Below, piece after piece: positions 56,199-64,000 of a stretch of DNA of 64,000 nucleotides. The first letter of the stretch is position 1. Every line of letters begins with the position of its first letter. The DNA is from Prado023 sp963706885. Lineage in GTDB: Bacteria; Actinomycetota; Actinomycetes; S36-B12; CAIYMF01. The notes beneath the pieces are model-generated. The model made no database searches. It worked only from the letters and a program-made list of their open reading frames with translations, and was not told the DNA's origin. The position numbers and the translations under genes are program-made. Where the stretch lies: NCBI GenBank assembly GCA_963706885.1, contig CAVPNX010000011.1:1-64000 (forward strand), written 5' to 3'.

Positions 56199-57921
56199 CA
56201 CCGCCACCGCACCCGTGGCGCCGCTGCTCTACGGCCAGGTGCGCTACGCCAACCGGGGGTTCTGGCGCACGCCGATCGCGGCGTTCTTCACGATCGTGTT
56301 CCCGCTGAGCTTCCTGGTCATCCTCTGCTCGTTGTACGGCAACGAGGTCATCGACGAGGAGTCCGGGCTGCGCCTGGCCCAGTTCACCACCCCGGTCTTC
56401 GCGGTGTTCGGGGTGTGCATGGCCTGCTACGTGTCGCTGTCGTTGGCAGTCTCCTACGCCCGGGGTTCCGGGGTCCTCAAGCGCCTGCGCGGCACACCCC
56501 TGCCGCCACCGATCTACGTCGCGGGACGGATCGGGTCGGCGATGTGGGTCTCGATGATCGCGACCGTGATCATGGTCGGCGTCGGGGTCGTGTTCTACGG
56601 CGTGCAGATCATCTGGGAGAACGTCCCCGCACTGGTGCTGACGTTCGCCGTGGGGATGGCCTGCTTCTCCGCCCTGGGGCTGGCAGTCGCGGCCATCGCC
56701 CCGACCCCCAGCGCAGCCCAGGCGTTCAGCAACGCGTCGCTGATCCTGCTGTCGTTCATCTCCGGCATCTTCGGCTTCGCGGAGCTTCCGGAGTGGATGG
56801 ACCGGATCGCGTCCTTCTTCCCGCTCGTGCACTTCGTCGACCCCGTCGCGGCCGGCTTCAACCCCTACGTCGAGGCATCGACCCCGAGTTGGAGCGACCT
56901 GGCGGTGATGGTCGCGTGGGGGATCGTCGGCGGGCTGTTGGCGTGGCGGCGGTTCCGGTGGGAGCCGACGTCCGGTCGGGTGCGCGTCCGGCACCGCGGG
57001 GGGCGCGCCGAGTCGGCGGAGGCCGCCGAGGCCGGGGTGGATGAGGTCGAGCTCGACCGCGTGCTGAGCACCTTCGCCGCGGTGGATATCGATGGTGTGC
57101 CGGTGCGCACGCAGACTGTGCACGAGGCCGGGCCCGCCGGTCGAGCCCGGATGGGGGCCCTGGCCTGGCGCCAGACGCGGTACACGATGACCCAGATCCT
57201 GCGCGACCCGAGCTCGATGTTCTTCGCCATCCTGTTCCCGGTCATCCTGGTGACCGCCTTCTCCCTGATGTACGGCTCCGAGGCGCGATGGGATGAGCTG
57301 CCCCTGCCGCAGTACCTTGCCGCAGCGTTCGCGGTGTACGGCGTGGCCACGATGGCGTTCGTCAACCTGCCCGGGTCGATCGCCGAGCAACGCTCGCTGC
57401 TCATCCTCAAGCGGCTACGGGGCACGCCGCTGCCCCCGATCCTGTACCTGGTGGGGCGGATCGCCGCGGCGGTCGTGCTGGGACTGGCCACCCTCGTGCT
57501 GGTGTTCGTCGTAGCTGTCGCGTTCCTGGACGTGTCGCTGCCACCGTCGACGTGGGCCGCGACCCTGCTCACGTTCGTCCTGGCGATCATCTGCTTCGCG
57601 GCGTGTGGCCTGGCCCTGGTCTCGTTGGTCGACGGGCCCCAGGCGGTGATCGCCGTCGCGCTGTGCCTCCTGCTTCCGCTGTCGTTCTTCTCCGACATCT
57701 TCATCTCGATCGAGGAGATGCCCACGGTCCTCAACGCGATCGGCTGGACGTTCCCACTGCGGCACGCCGTCAGCGCCGCCGTCACGGCCACGAGTGGACG
57801 AGCGCTCGACGCCAGCTTCTGGGTTCACCTGGGCGTCCTGGTGCTCTGGACCGGCATCGGGCTGCTCGTCGCGTGGCGGTTCTTCCACTGGGAGCCGCGG
57901 CAGGCGCGCTCCTCGCGCTGA
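56191..57921 (+). CDS. Fused tandem ABC-2 permease (two permease units in one chain)
   Basis: 576 residues built from two similar halves, each with about six helices. Unit 1 (about 10-260) has LKRLRGTPLPPPIYVAGRI and unit 2 (about 315-565) has LKRLRGTPLPPILYLVGRI, so the gene is a head-to-tail duplication. A charged linker rich in Glu/Ala (residues 265-300) joins them. ABC-2 exporters usually work as homodimers, so one chain could form the whole transmembrane pore with two ATPase copies. GTG 56191 overlaps the ATPase gene by 8 nt. Substrate unknown. Confidence 0.92.
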   Translation: MPDTATAPVAPLLYGQVRYANRGFWRTPIAAFFTIVFPLSFLVILCSLYGNEVIDEESGLRLAQFTTPVFAVFGVCMACYVSLSLAVSYARGSGVLKRLRGTPLPPPIYVAGRIGSAMWVSMIATVIMVGVGVVFYGVQIIWENVPALVLTFAVGMACFSALGLAVAAIAPTPSAAQAFSNASLILLSFISGIFGFAELPEWMDRIASFFPLVHFVDPVAAGFNPYVEASTPSWSDLAVMVAWGIVGGLLAWRRFRWEPTSGRVRVRHRGGRAESAEAAEAGVDEVELDRVLSTFAAVDIDGVPVRTQTVHEAGPAGRARMGALAWRQTRYTMTQILRDPSSMFFAILFPVILVTAFSLMYGSEARWDELPLPQYLAAAFAVYGVATMAFVNLPGSIAEQRSLLILKRLRGTPLPPILYLVGRIAAAVVLGLATLVLVFVVAVAFLDVSLPPSTWAATLLTFVLAIICFAACGLALVSLVDGPQAVIAVALCLLLPLSFFSDIFISIEEMPTVLNAIGWTFPLRHAVSAAVTATSGRALDASFWVHLGVLVLWTGIGLLVAWRFFHWEPRQARSSR

Positions 57922-57941
57922 ATCCACACCCGCGGTGGACC

Positions 57942-57947
57942 TACCGT
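57942..57947 (+). promoter_or_regulatory. -10 element of the YihY gene
   Basis: TACCGT, then CCGGAC, then ATG at 57954: exactly 6 nt spacing, leaderless type. Confidence 0.45.
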
Positions 57948-57953
57948 CCGGAC

Positions 57954-58904
57954 ATGGCCTCCGCAGCTGCCCCACCGCCCATCGTCGGCACGCCCATCGA
58001 TCCCCCGCCGAAGGAGGTGCCCGCGTTCGCCACGAAGCTCGACAGGTCGACGATCGGCGGGATCGGCTACCGGGCGATGCGCCGCTACTCCTTCGGCAAC
58101 GTGGGGCTGCTGGCCAACGGGACCGCGTACTACCTGTTCCTGTCGCTGTTCGCCCTGTTGGCGTTCGCCTACGGGGTCATCGCGATCCTCGGTGCCGAGC
58201 AGTTGGCCGAGACCATGACCGAGGCCCTGGACAACGCGTTCCCCGGCGTGGTCGGCGATGAGGGGATCGACCCGGACACGCTGGCGTCCACCGGCCGGAC
58301 GGCGGGGATCATCGGCCTGCTCATCCTGCTGTACTCATCGCTCGGGGCGGTGAACGGTGCCAGCAGCTCGCTGCACCTGGTCTTCGGGGCGCCCCCGGAC
58401 CCCCGCCCGTTCGTGAAGGCCAAGGCCCGGCACCTGCTGATCCTCGTGTGCGTGGCGCCGCTGATCCTGATCTCGTTCGCCTCCGCGGCCGTCACGGGCA
58501 ACATCTCCGACCCGGTGCTCGAAGCCCTCGGCTGGGATGGCCAGGGAGTGCGCAGCGCCATCGCGGCCGGCGGCATCGTCCTGGGCTTCGCCGTCGACGT
58601 CCTGATCCTCTGGATCCTGATCGGGCACCTCGGCGGGATCCGCCCACATCGCCGGCCGCGGCTGGTGGCCAGCCTCCTCGGCGCGGTCGCGGTGGGGCTG
58701 GTCAAGGCGCTCCTCGACGCGATCATGGCCTGGGCCCTGGACAAGCCGCAGTACGGCGCATTCGCCGCGCCCATCGCGGTGCTGTTCATCCTCCAGCTGC
58801 TGTCCCTGGTCCTCTATGCCAGCGCGTGCCTGGCGGCCGGGATCAGCGACTCCGAGGTGCCCCTCGAGGAGCTCGAGCCCGCGGCGGTCGACGCAGTCGA
58901 GTAG
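57954..58904 (+). CDS. YihY/BrkB-family integral membrane protein
   Basis: 316 residues with six predicted helices and the YihY pattern: NGTAYYLFLSLFALLAFAYG, GIIGLLILLYSSLGAVNGASSSLHLVFG, and a C-terminal LFILQLLSLVLYASACLAAG helix. Often misnamed ribonuclease BN; physiological role unknown. It is probably transcribed separately from the ABC operon, because it has its own -10. Confidence 0.9.
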   Translation: MASAAAPPPIVGTPIDPPPKEVPAFATKLDRSTIGGIGYRAMRRYSFGNVGLLANGTAYYLFLSLFALLAFAYGVIAILGAEQLAETMTEALDNAFPGVVGDEGIDPDTLASTGRTAGIIGLLILLYSSLGAVNGASSSLHLVFGAPPDPRPFVKAKARHLLILVCVAPLILISFASAAVTGNISDPVLEALGWDGQGVRSAIAAGGIVLGFAVDVLILWILIGHLGGIRPHRRPRLVASLLGAVAVGLVKALLDAIMAWALDKPQYGAFAAPIAVLFILQLLSLVLYASACLAAGISDSEVPLEELEPAAVDAVE

Positions 58905-58980
58905 GTCGGTCGAGCCCTGATCGGCGGGACACGCTCGTCGGGGCGCCTGACGGATCGCGCGACGCGACAACAATGGCCAC

Positions 58981-60006
58981 GTGGCCACATCCGAGCGGGA
59001 CGCCGTCGCGCGCCAGCTGAGCCGCAGCCTGCTCGCGTTGGCTGCCGTGATCCTGGTCGGGACCGTCGGGTACTTCCTGCTGGGGTTCTCGCCGTTGGAT
59101 GCGATCTACCAGACCGTGACGACCGTGACGACGATCGGCTTCCGAGAGGTCCAGCCCTTCGGGGACGCCGAGAAGGTGTTCACGATCTTCTTCGTCCTCG
59201 TCGGTGTCGGAGTCGTGCTCTACACACTGAGCTCGCTGTTGGGGCAGCTCATCGAGGGTTGGGCCGGCAATGAGTGGGGAAGGCGACGCATGGAGAAGGA
59301 GATCGGGGCACTGCAGGGCCACGCCATCGTGTGCGGCTGGGGTCGGGTGGGTCGCGCGGCGGCACACCAGCTGCACAAGTCAGGCCAGTCGGTCGTCGTC
59401 TGCGACACCGAGGGCGAGCGGCTGGCTGACTGCCCGTACCCGCACCTTGAGGGAGACGCGACCCGCGACGAGTTCCTCCGCCGGCTCGGGGTGGATCGCG
59501 CCCGGGTGCTCGTCGCGACCCTGGACACCGACGCCTCGAGCCTGTTCGTCACCCTGACTGCGCGTGCGCTCAACCCCGACCTGGTCATCATCGCCCGCAG
59601 CCGTGTCGATGACACCGAGCAGAAGCTGCTGCGCGCCGGAGCTGATCGCGTCGTGAACCCCCAGCGGATCGGCGGCAACCGCATCGCTGCCTTCGCCCTG
59701 CAACCGCACGTCACGGACTTCCTGGACGTCGCCATGCACGACGAGGAGGTCGAGTTCCGCCTCGAGCAGGTGGTGGTCCACGAGGGCTCGTCGCTGGCGG
59801 GTTCCTCGGTGCGCGAGACCCGGCTGCACGAGGGTGACGGTGCGCTGCTGCTGGCCCTGCGCCAGAGCGAGGGCGGGGTGTTCCGCACCAACCCGTCCCC
59901 GGATGCGGTGGTCAAGCCCGGGGACGTGGTGATCGTGATCGGGACCGCGGCGCAGATCGACGCGGTGCGCCGCGACGCCGGCAGCCGGAAGGTCCGCCGG
60001 GCCTGA
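58981..60006 (+). CDS. Potassium channel protein with TrkA-N/RCK and TrkA-C domains
   Basis: 341 residues. Two membrane helices flank the selectivity-filter segment TVTTIGF (GFG-type, here IGF), followed by a Rossmann RCK domain (AIVCGWGRVGRAAAHQL, VVCDTEGER, LEGDATRDEFLRRLGV) and a C-terminal TrkA-C domain (EGSSLAGSSVRE ... VVKPGDVVIVIG). GTG 58981 is preceded by AACAAT at 6 nt. A ligand-gated K+ channel in the inner membrane is the likely function. Confidence 0.92.
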   Translation: MATSERDAVARQLSRSLLALAAVILVGTVGYFLLGFSPLDAIYQTVTTVTTIGFREVQPFGDAEKVFTIFFVLVGVGVVLYTLSSLLGQLIEGWAGNEWGRRRMEKEIGALQGHAIVCGWGRVGRAAAHQLHKSGQSVVVCDTEGERLADCPYPHLEGDATRDEFLRRLGVDRARVLVATLDTDASSLFVTLTARALNPDLVIIARSRVDDTEQKLLRAGADRVVNPQRIGGNRIAAFALQPHVTDFLDVAMHDEEVEFRLEQVVVHEGSSLAGSSVRETRLHEGDGALLLALRQSEGGVFRTNPSPDAVVKPGDVVIVIGTAAQIDAVRRDAGSRKVRRA

Positions 60007-60115
60007 GCGGGGCGCCGTGGAGCCGTTGTTCCCTCGTGGCCGTTGTCCAACGGCGTAGCGTGGGAGCAGCGGACGAGGTCCGCCCGCGGGTCGACCGAGG
60101 GGCAGGAGGATGGTC

Positions 60116-60778
60116 ATGCGTCGCTGGCTCGGGTGGTTCGCCCTGGCAGTCATCATCGGCATGCAGGCCGGAACCGTGTTCAAGCCCCTGGGGACCATCA
60201 GCGAGACCCGCGTGGCCGACTGGGTCGACCTGCTCACGCCCTACGCGATCCTCGGATGCGCGGCGATGGTGCTGGTGCGTGCCGAGGCCTCCCGAGGGCA
60301 GTGGGCCCTGTTCGGCGTCGGCGGGATCACCTTCACCCTCGGCCACGGCCTGCACCTGGCCGCGAACTCGATCAGCAACGTCGCTGACGTCGTGGTGGCG
60401 AAGGCCTCGATCGTGCACCTGTGGGACGAGGTCGTCAGCCACTACTTCTGGTACGTCGGGCTGTTCCTGGTGATGGCGGCCATGGCGTGGGCGTTGCGTC
60501 CGCAGGAGTTCCGGGTAGGGGCCGTCGATGTGGTGGTCGCGCTGCTGGTTGCGATCACGCTGGTCAACAACTACATCGAGGGCGGGACGCCCTGGCTGGG
60601 GCTGGCGTTCCTCGCCGTGGGCTTGGTCTGCGGGTTCCTGTGGCGCCCCGCCGCGGTGTCCCGGCTCCTGCTCGTCGTGGGCGGGGTGGGGCTGCTGCTG
60701 CTGGTCGGGTGGGGTGTGTACTGGCTGGCCGTCGACGGGACGACGTTCCCGCAGTTCAGCGAGCTGGGCTGGATCTGA
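60116..60778 (+). CDS. Unknown multi-pass membrane protein, 220 residues
   Basis: About seven helices. Conserved-looking His and Asp residues cluster in GHGLHLAANS and HLWDEVVSHYFWYVGL, a pattern of polar residues inside helices found in some membrane hydrolases and metal-dependent enzymes; this is inference only. I chose ATG 60116 because GGCAGGAGG is 6 nt before it. TAGCGT at 60055-60060 may be its -10. It lies 6 bp before the PCMT gene and may be co-transcribed with it. Confidence 0.75.
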   Translation: MRRWLGWFALAVIIGMQAGTVFKPLGTISETRVADWVDLLTPYAILGCAAMVLVRAEASRGQWALFGVGGITFTLGHGLHLAANSISNVADVVVAKASIVHLWDEVVSHYFWYVGLFLVMAAMAWALRPQEFRVGAVDVVVALLVAITLVNNYIEGGTPWLGLAFLAVGLVCGFLWRPAAVSRLLLVVGGVGLLLLVGWGVYWLAVDGTTFPQFSELGWI

Positions 60779-60784
60779 GGACCG

Positions 60785-61435
60785 GTGCGCCCCGCCGACC
60801 TGCGTGAGCACCTGCTGCGGGAGGGGATCAGCAGGGCGGTGGTGGACGTGCTGATGTCGGTGCCGCGGGACCGGTTCGTCCCGCCAGGACTGGAGTTCCG
60901 GGCGTGGGAGGACCACGCCATGTCGATCGGGCACGGGCAGACGATCTCCCAGCCCACGGTGGTCGCGCTGATGACCGAGGCCGCAGCCGTGGGGCCCGGC
61001 GACCATGTCCTGGATGTCGGGACGGGCAGCGGCTACCAGGCGGCCGTCCTCGCCGCCTGCGGGGCGCGGGTGCACTCGATCGAGCGTGTTCCGGCGCTGT
61101 CCGATCGGGCGAGGGTGCGGTTGGCCGAACTCGGCTACGACGTTGATGTCCGGTGCGGCGACGGCACGACGGGCCTGGCCGAGGAGGCACCGTTCGATGC
61201 GATTGTGGTGGCGGCGGCGACCGCGATCGTGCCCCCGGCGCTCGTGGATCAGCTTCGTGCCCCTGGGGCGGGCCGACGCGGCGGGCGCCTGGTCATCCCG
61301 ATCGGCGAGCCGTCGGCGTGGTTCGGTGGGCAGGAACTGGTGGTGCTCGAGCGGGTGCCCGACGGCATCTCCCGGCGCAAGCTGCTCGATGTCGTCTTCG
61401 TCCCGCTGGTGTGGGATCCCACGAGCCCGGCGTGA
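60785..61435 (+). CDS. pcm: Protein-L-isoaspartate O-methyltransferase
   Basis: 216 residues. PCMT motifs: FVPPGLEFRAWEDHAMSIGHGQTISQPTVVALM (substrate loop and GQTISQP), SAM motif I VLDVGTGSGYQAAVLA, acidic SIERVPALS, and GDGTTGLAEEAPFDAIVVAAA. It repairs isoaspartyl residues in aged proteins using SAM. GTG 60785 is 6 bp after the upstream stop. Confidence 0.93.
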   Translation: MRPADLREHLLREGISRAVVDVLMSVPRDRFVPPGLEFRAWEDHAMSIGHGQTISQPTVVALMTEAAAVGPGDHVLDVGTGSGYQAAVLAACGARVHSIERVPALSDRARVRLAELGYDVDVRCGDGTTGLAEEAPFDAIVVAAATAIVPPALVDQLRAPGAGRRGGRLVIPIGEPSAWFGGQELVVLERVPDGISRRKLLDVVFVPLVWDPTSPA

Positions 61436-61473
61436 GGCCGGGGGCCCGGGCGCCGCGGTGCCCGCTGGCGCAG

Positions 61474-62109
61474 TCAGCCGGCGCGGCGGACCAGGACCAC
61501 CGAGTCCAGGGCCACGACGGCACCGTCGGACTCCCGCGGCTGGACCTCGCTGACCAGGACCTCGAAGCCCTCGGGCAGGTGCAGGGCCACGAGGATCGCA
61601 TCGGGGGACAGGAGCCGGTGCGCGGGAGGGCCGCCGAAGCCGCGGACCCCGTGCTCGGGATCGTGGGCGATGACCAGCAGGTGCCCTCCGGGGGCCACCA
61701 GCGCAGGCAGGTGGGCATAGGCACTGTCGCGGTCCTCGGGCTCGGGGTGGATGAACGCGAGCGTGACCAGGTCGAAGGTGCCCGTCGGGGACAGCCCCGC
61801 GAGGAACGCCGGGTCGGTGGCGTCGCCCTGTGCGAAGGCGGCGTCCAGGCCCGCCTCCCGGGTCGCGGACCGGGCGCGGTCCAGTGCCACGTCCGACCAG
61901 TCCACCCCGGTGACGTCCCACCCGTGGGCGGCGAGCCAGCGGGCGTCGGCACCCTCACCACATCCGATGTCCAGGGCGGTGGGCGCGCTGCCGTCCGCAC
62001 CCCGGGCCGGGTGAACCAGACTGCTCAGGGTCCTCACCAGTGCGGCGTTCGGTTCGCCGGACCACACAGTGGCCGCGGCGTAGCGCTCATTCCATCCGGA
62101 GGCATCCAC
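61474..62109 (-). CDS. SAM-dependent methyltransferase (class I, tellurite-resistance-like)
   Basis: 211 residues starting VDASGWNERYAAATVWSGEPN, a common start in TehB/thiopurine-type methyltransferases, then motif I ALDIGCGEGADARWLA, VTGVDWSDVALDRAR and FDLVTLAFIHPE. GTG 62109 is preceded by GACACT with 6 nt spacing. Convergent with pcm. Substrate unknown. Confidence 0.88.
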   Translation of the reverse strand: MDASGWNERYAAATVWSGEPNAALVRTLSSLVHPARGADGSAPTALDIGCGEGADARWLAAHGWDVTGVDWSDVALDRARSATREAGLDAAFAQGDATDPAFLAGLSPTGTFDLVTLAFIHPEPEDRDSAYAHLPALVAPGGHLLVIAHDPEHGVRGFGGPPAHRLLSPDAILVALHLPEGFEVLVSEVQPRESDGAVVALDSVVLVRRAG

Positions 62110-62162
62110 AAGCCCAGTGTCCCGCACGTCGGTCCGCGGGGAAGCGAGGGGAGGCGGGTGGG

Positions 62163-64000
62163 CTAGGAGACCTGAAGCGGGATTGCCATCCGTGGGAGCT
62201 GGGAGAAGGGGAATGCGCGCTCGGTTCCCGCGTCCAGCCACACTCCGACCGTGGTGCGGGGCAGCACCGTGCCGGCCTCGACGACTCCGTTGCGCCGGAA
62301 GGCGAACACCTCGATGTCCCCGATGCGCCAGTCGGGGGCCTGGGCGGTCCCCAGGGCATCGAGGAACTCGCCGCGCGGCGCCGGGGTCCTCTCCGCGAAC
62401 TTGGTGGCGAAGGAGAGGAGCAGTGCACGGCGCTGGGCAAGGGTCTCGTCGTCGGACTCCATCACCTGGATGGCCACGATGAGGCCACTTCCCCGCCGCA
62501 CGACAGCGAAGACGGGCGGCGCGTCCGAGGTGGTGGCGAAGTCGCCCGTGTCGATGCCGGAGTACGGCCCGAGCATGCGGGCTGTGCTCTGCCCGGAGGC
62601 AGGGGCGCTGACGAGCGCCAGCACGAAGGGCTCGTCCTCGGCGGTGAAGCGATCCCAGTCGGACTCCCGAAGGCATGACAGCGTCCGGAACGTCACCTGG
62701 CAGAACAGGTCGTCACCGCTCCTGGAGACCCAGAGATCGTAGGAGAGCCGGTAGTGGCCCTCGGTCTCGCCGTTGACATCGATGAGTCCCTGGCCGGGGA
62801 AGCCCTGTCCGGCGATCTGCACCAGCTGTGCCCAGGTCCACGGCTGCTGGCCGTTGCCGACGAGGTCCGCATGCCCGCCGACCAGCGACAGCAGTACGTC
62901 GCCGATCGCCTCGATCACCCCCGAGAGCGCCCCGGTGAAGTCATTCCACGCCGCAGCCAGGATCGCGCCGGCGTTGGCTGCGCGGTTCGCCAGGATGATC
63001 CGCGAGGGCAGCGCGGTGAACGGCCCGACGACGTAGGCTGCGCGACTGCCCGCCTCGAAGTCGTCCCACTCCAGCAGTCGGTTCTCCGACCAGGACCCGG
63101 TGGGCGAGCGGAGCCGGCCGTGGTCGAGGAGGAACTCCTGCCCCGAGCACTTCAGGACGATGTCGGCGTTGGTCCCGGACAGGGCCTGGGTGGAGGTTCC
63201 GAGTGTGACGCGCAACCACCAGCCGTCGCCCGTCTCGGTCGGGTCGGGTGGGTACTGACCCGCGCTGATGATCGTGAACGGCTGCTGCGCAGGGTCCTCG
63301 AACTGGCGGATGTCGCCGGGAGTTGGTGGGTTGGGGGCTGCCGCGCTCGTCGCACCGGGGGATTGCCGGCCCTGGTTCTTCACGCGGTCCCAGAACCCCA
63401 CGTTGATCAGTTCCAGATGGGAGCGCCCAATCCGGTCGAGCTCCTCGAGCCACTGCGACGTGGTGCGCGTGGCAAGGCCCCGGGCGATGGCGAACAGCTG
63501 CTCGCCAGTCAGCGTCGTGTCGTCCATGGAGCGGTTGCGCCGCGAGATCTCAGCCATCCACTTGTTGTCCAGCGCGATCCCGGTGGGCGCGAGCACCAGG
63601 ATCCCAGGCGGTGCCGGGATCGTGGCCAGCGCTGGGGGCGTGGCGGGCGCGGAAGTGTCCCCCGTGCACGAGCGCCAGCGGTGGGCGACGTCCTCCATGC
63701 CCACGAAGGACAGGACGGCGGTTGCCGCGTCCCGCAGCCCGATCGGAAGCGCGCGATAGAGCGTGCAGTCATAGGCGTACTTGCCGTGGGACTTGTAGCC
63801 GTGCTGCAGGCCGACCTCGTACATCCCGGTGAACAGGTCCCAGCCCGGACGTGGGTCTGCACCCACGATGCTCAGCCGCCTTCCCAGGATCCCGGTCAGG
63901 CGGTCCCGCACGGCCGCCTCCCGCAGGGGCATCGACCAGGCGAAGTCGTGCTGGGGCAGGGGGGACCCCAAGGGTCCTCGCGCAGGGCGCACCGCGACCG
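62163..64000 (-). CDS. Unknown protein of about 600 residues, 5' end at window edge
   Basis: The frame is open to the right edge, so the start may lie outside; GTG 63992 is the first in-window option. The sequence is soluble, with an N-terminal FTGMYEVGLQHGYKSHGKYAYDC region, a Pro-rich linker near residue 215 (GATSAAAPNPPTPGD), and a C-terminal beta-rich part. In the middle lies a hydrophobic GALSGVIEAIGDVLLSLVGG segment that may be a helix. Composition is somewhat less GC-rich. I recognise no domain. Confidence 0.6.
   Translation of the reverse strand, partial: VAVRPARGPLGSPLPQHDFAWSMPLREAAVRDRLTGILGRRLSIVGADPRPGWDLFTGMYEVGLQHGYKSHGKYAYDCTLYRALPIGLRDAATAVLSFVGMEDVAHRWRSCTGDTSAPATPPALATIPAPPGILVLAPTGIALDNKWMAEISRRNRSMDDTTLTGEQLFAIARGLATRTTSQWLEELDRIGRSHLELINVGFWDRVKNQGRQSPGATSAAAPNPPTPGDIRQFEDPAQQPFTIISAGQYPPDPTETGDGWWLRVTLGTSTQALSGTNADIVLKCSGQEFLLDHGRLRSPTGSWSENRLLEWDDFEAGSRAAYVVGPFTALPSRIILANRAANAGAILAAAWNDFTGALSGVIEAIGDVLLSLVGGHADLVGNGQQPWTWAQLVQIAGQGFPGQGLIDVNGETEGHYRLSYDLWVSRSGDDLFCQVTFRTLSCLRESDWDRFTAEDEPFVLALVSAPASGQSTARMLGPYSGIDTGDFATTSDAPPVFAVVRRGSGLIVAIQVMESDDETLAQRRALLLSFATKFAERTPAPRGEFLDALGTAQAPDWRIGDIEVFAFRRNGVVEAGTVLPRTTVGVWLDAGTERAFPFSQLPRMAIPLQVS

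Overview
The window is a continuous stretch of a very GC-rich chromosome. Gene style points to a high-GC Actinomycetota: GTG starts are common, genes overlap by ATGA or GTGA, many -10 hexamers sit 6-8 nt from the start codon (leaderless mRNAs), and marker families include a 13E12/DUF222-HNH protein, the actinobacterial form of the Tad pilus locus and a RecA-NDp-type damage promoter. I cannot assign a genus. I see no rRNA, tRNA, CRISPR array, insertion sequence or phage module.

Layout. 1-9.0 kb: end of a NarL-type two-component pair, a RES/Xre toxin-antitoxin pair with its own palindromic operators, a META-domain lipoprotein, a DUF2889 protein, and a histidine kinase-regulator-ABC exporter operon read leftward. 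9.1-18.5 kb: a DHA2 drug exporter, a divergent proton pyrophosphatase translationally coupled to a glycosyltransferase, a methyltransferase, a DUF222-HNH protein behind a DNA-damage promoter, and MetA. 18.6-27.9 kb: a 55-codon gene, an acetyltransferase, a cation-efflux protein, a DEAD-box helicase, two DUF202 membrane proteins, a flavin oxidoreductase, and an operon of a GPH transporter, a sphingosine-phosphate-lyase-like PLP enzyme and an unknown protein. 28.0-37.9 kb: secreted proteins of unknown role, an amine-catabolism-like cluster (class III aminotransferase, kinase-like protein, FAD oxidoreductase), a C69 dipeptidase and an AMIN/GerMN secreted protein. 37.9-51.2 kb: helical proteins of unknown function beside a complete-looking Tad/Flp pilus operon (SAF/CpaB-like, CpaE-like, CpaF, TadB, TadC, pilin, two TadE-like proteins, TadG-like protein) that ends in a large membrane protein joining LysM repeats to a BTAD regulator domain. 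51.5-64 kb: amidase, enoyl-reductase-like dehydrogenase, YccF, an ABC exporter with a tandemly duplicated permease, YihY, a K+ channel, PCMT, a methyltransferase and an unknown 600-residue protein running off the right edge.

Data quality is the main caveat. At least fifteen single-base insertions break otherwise well-conserved genes, almost all in the same direction (an extra base), often in the contexts GCCCGG or GGCG. I read these as residual long-read sequencing errors, so I describe each such gene as one CDS across the shift and state where the shift falls. Functional links suggested by layout: the Tad operon probably assembles a surface pilus, with the LysM-BTAD protein as a wall-anchored or signalling component; the leftward kinase-regulator pair probably controls the ABC exporter next to it.
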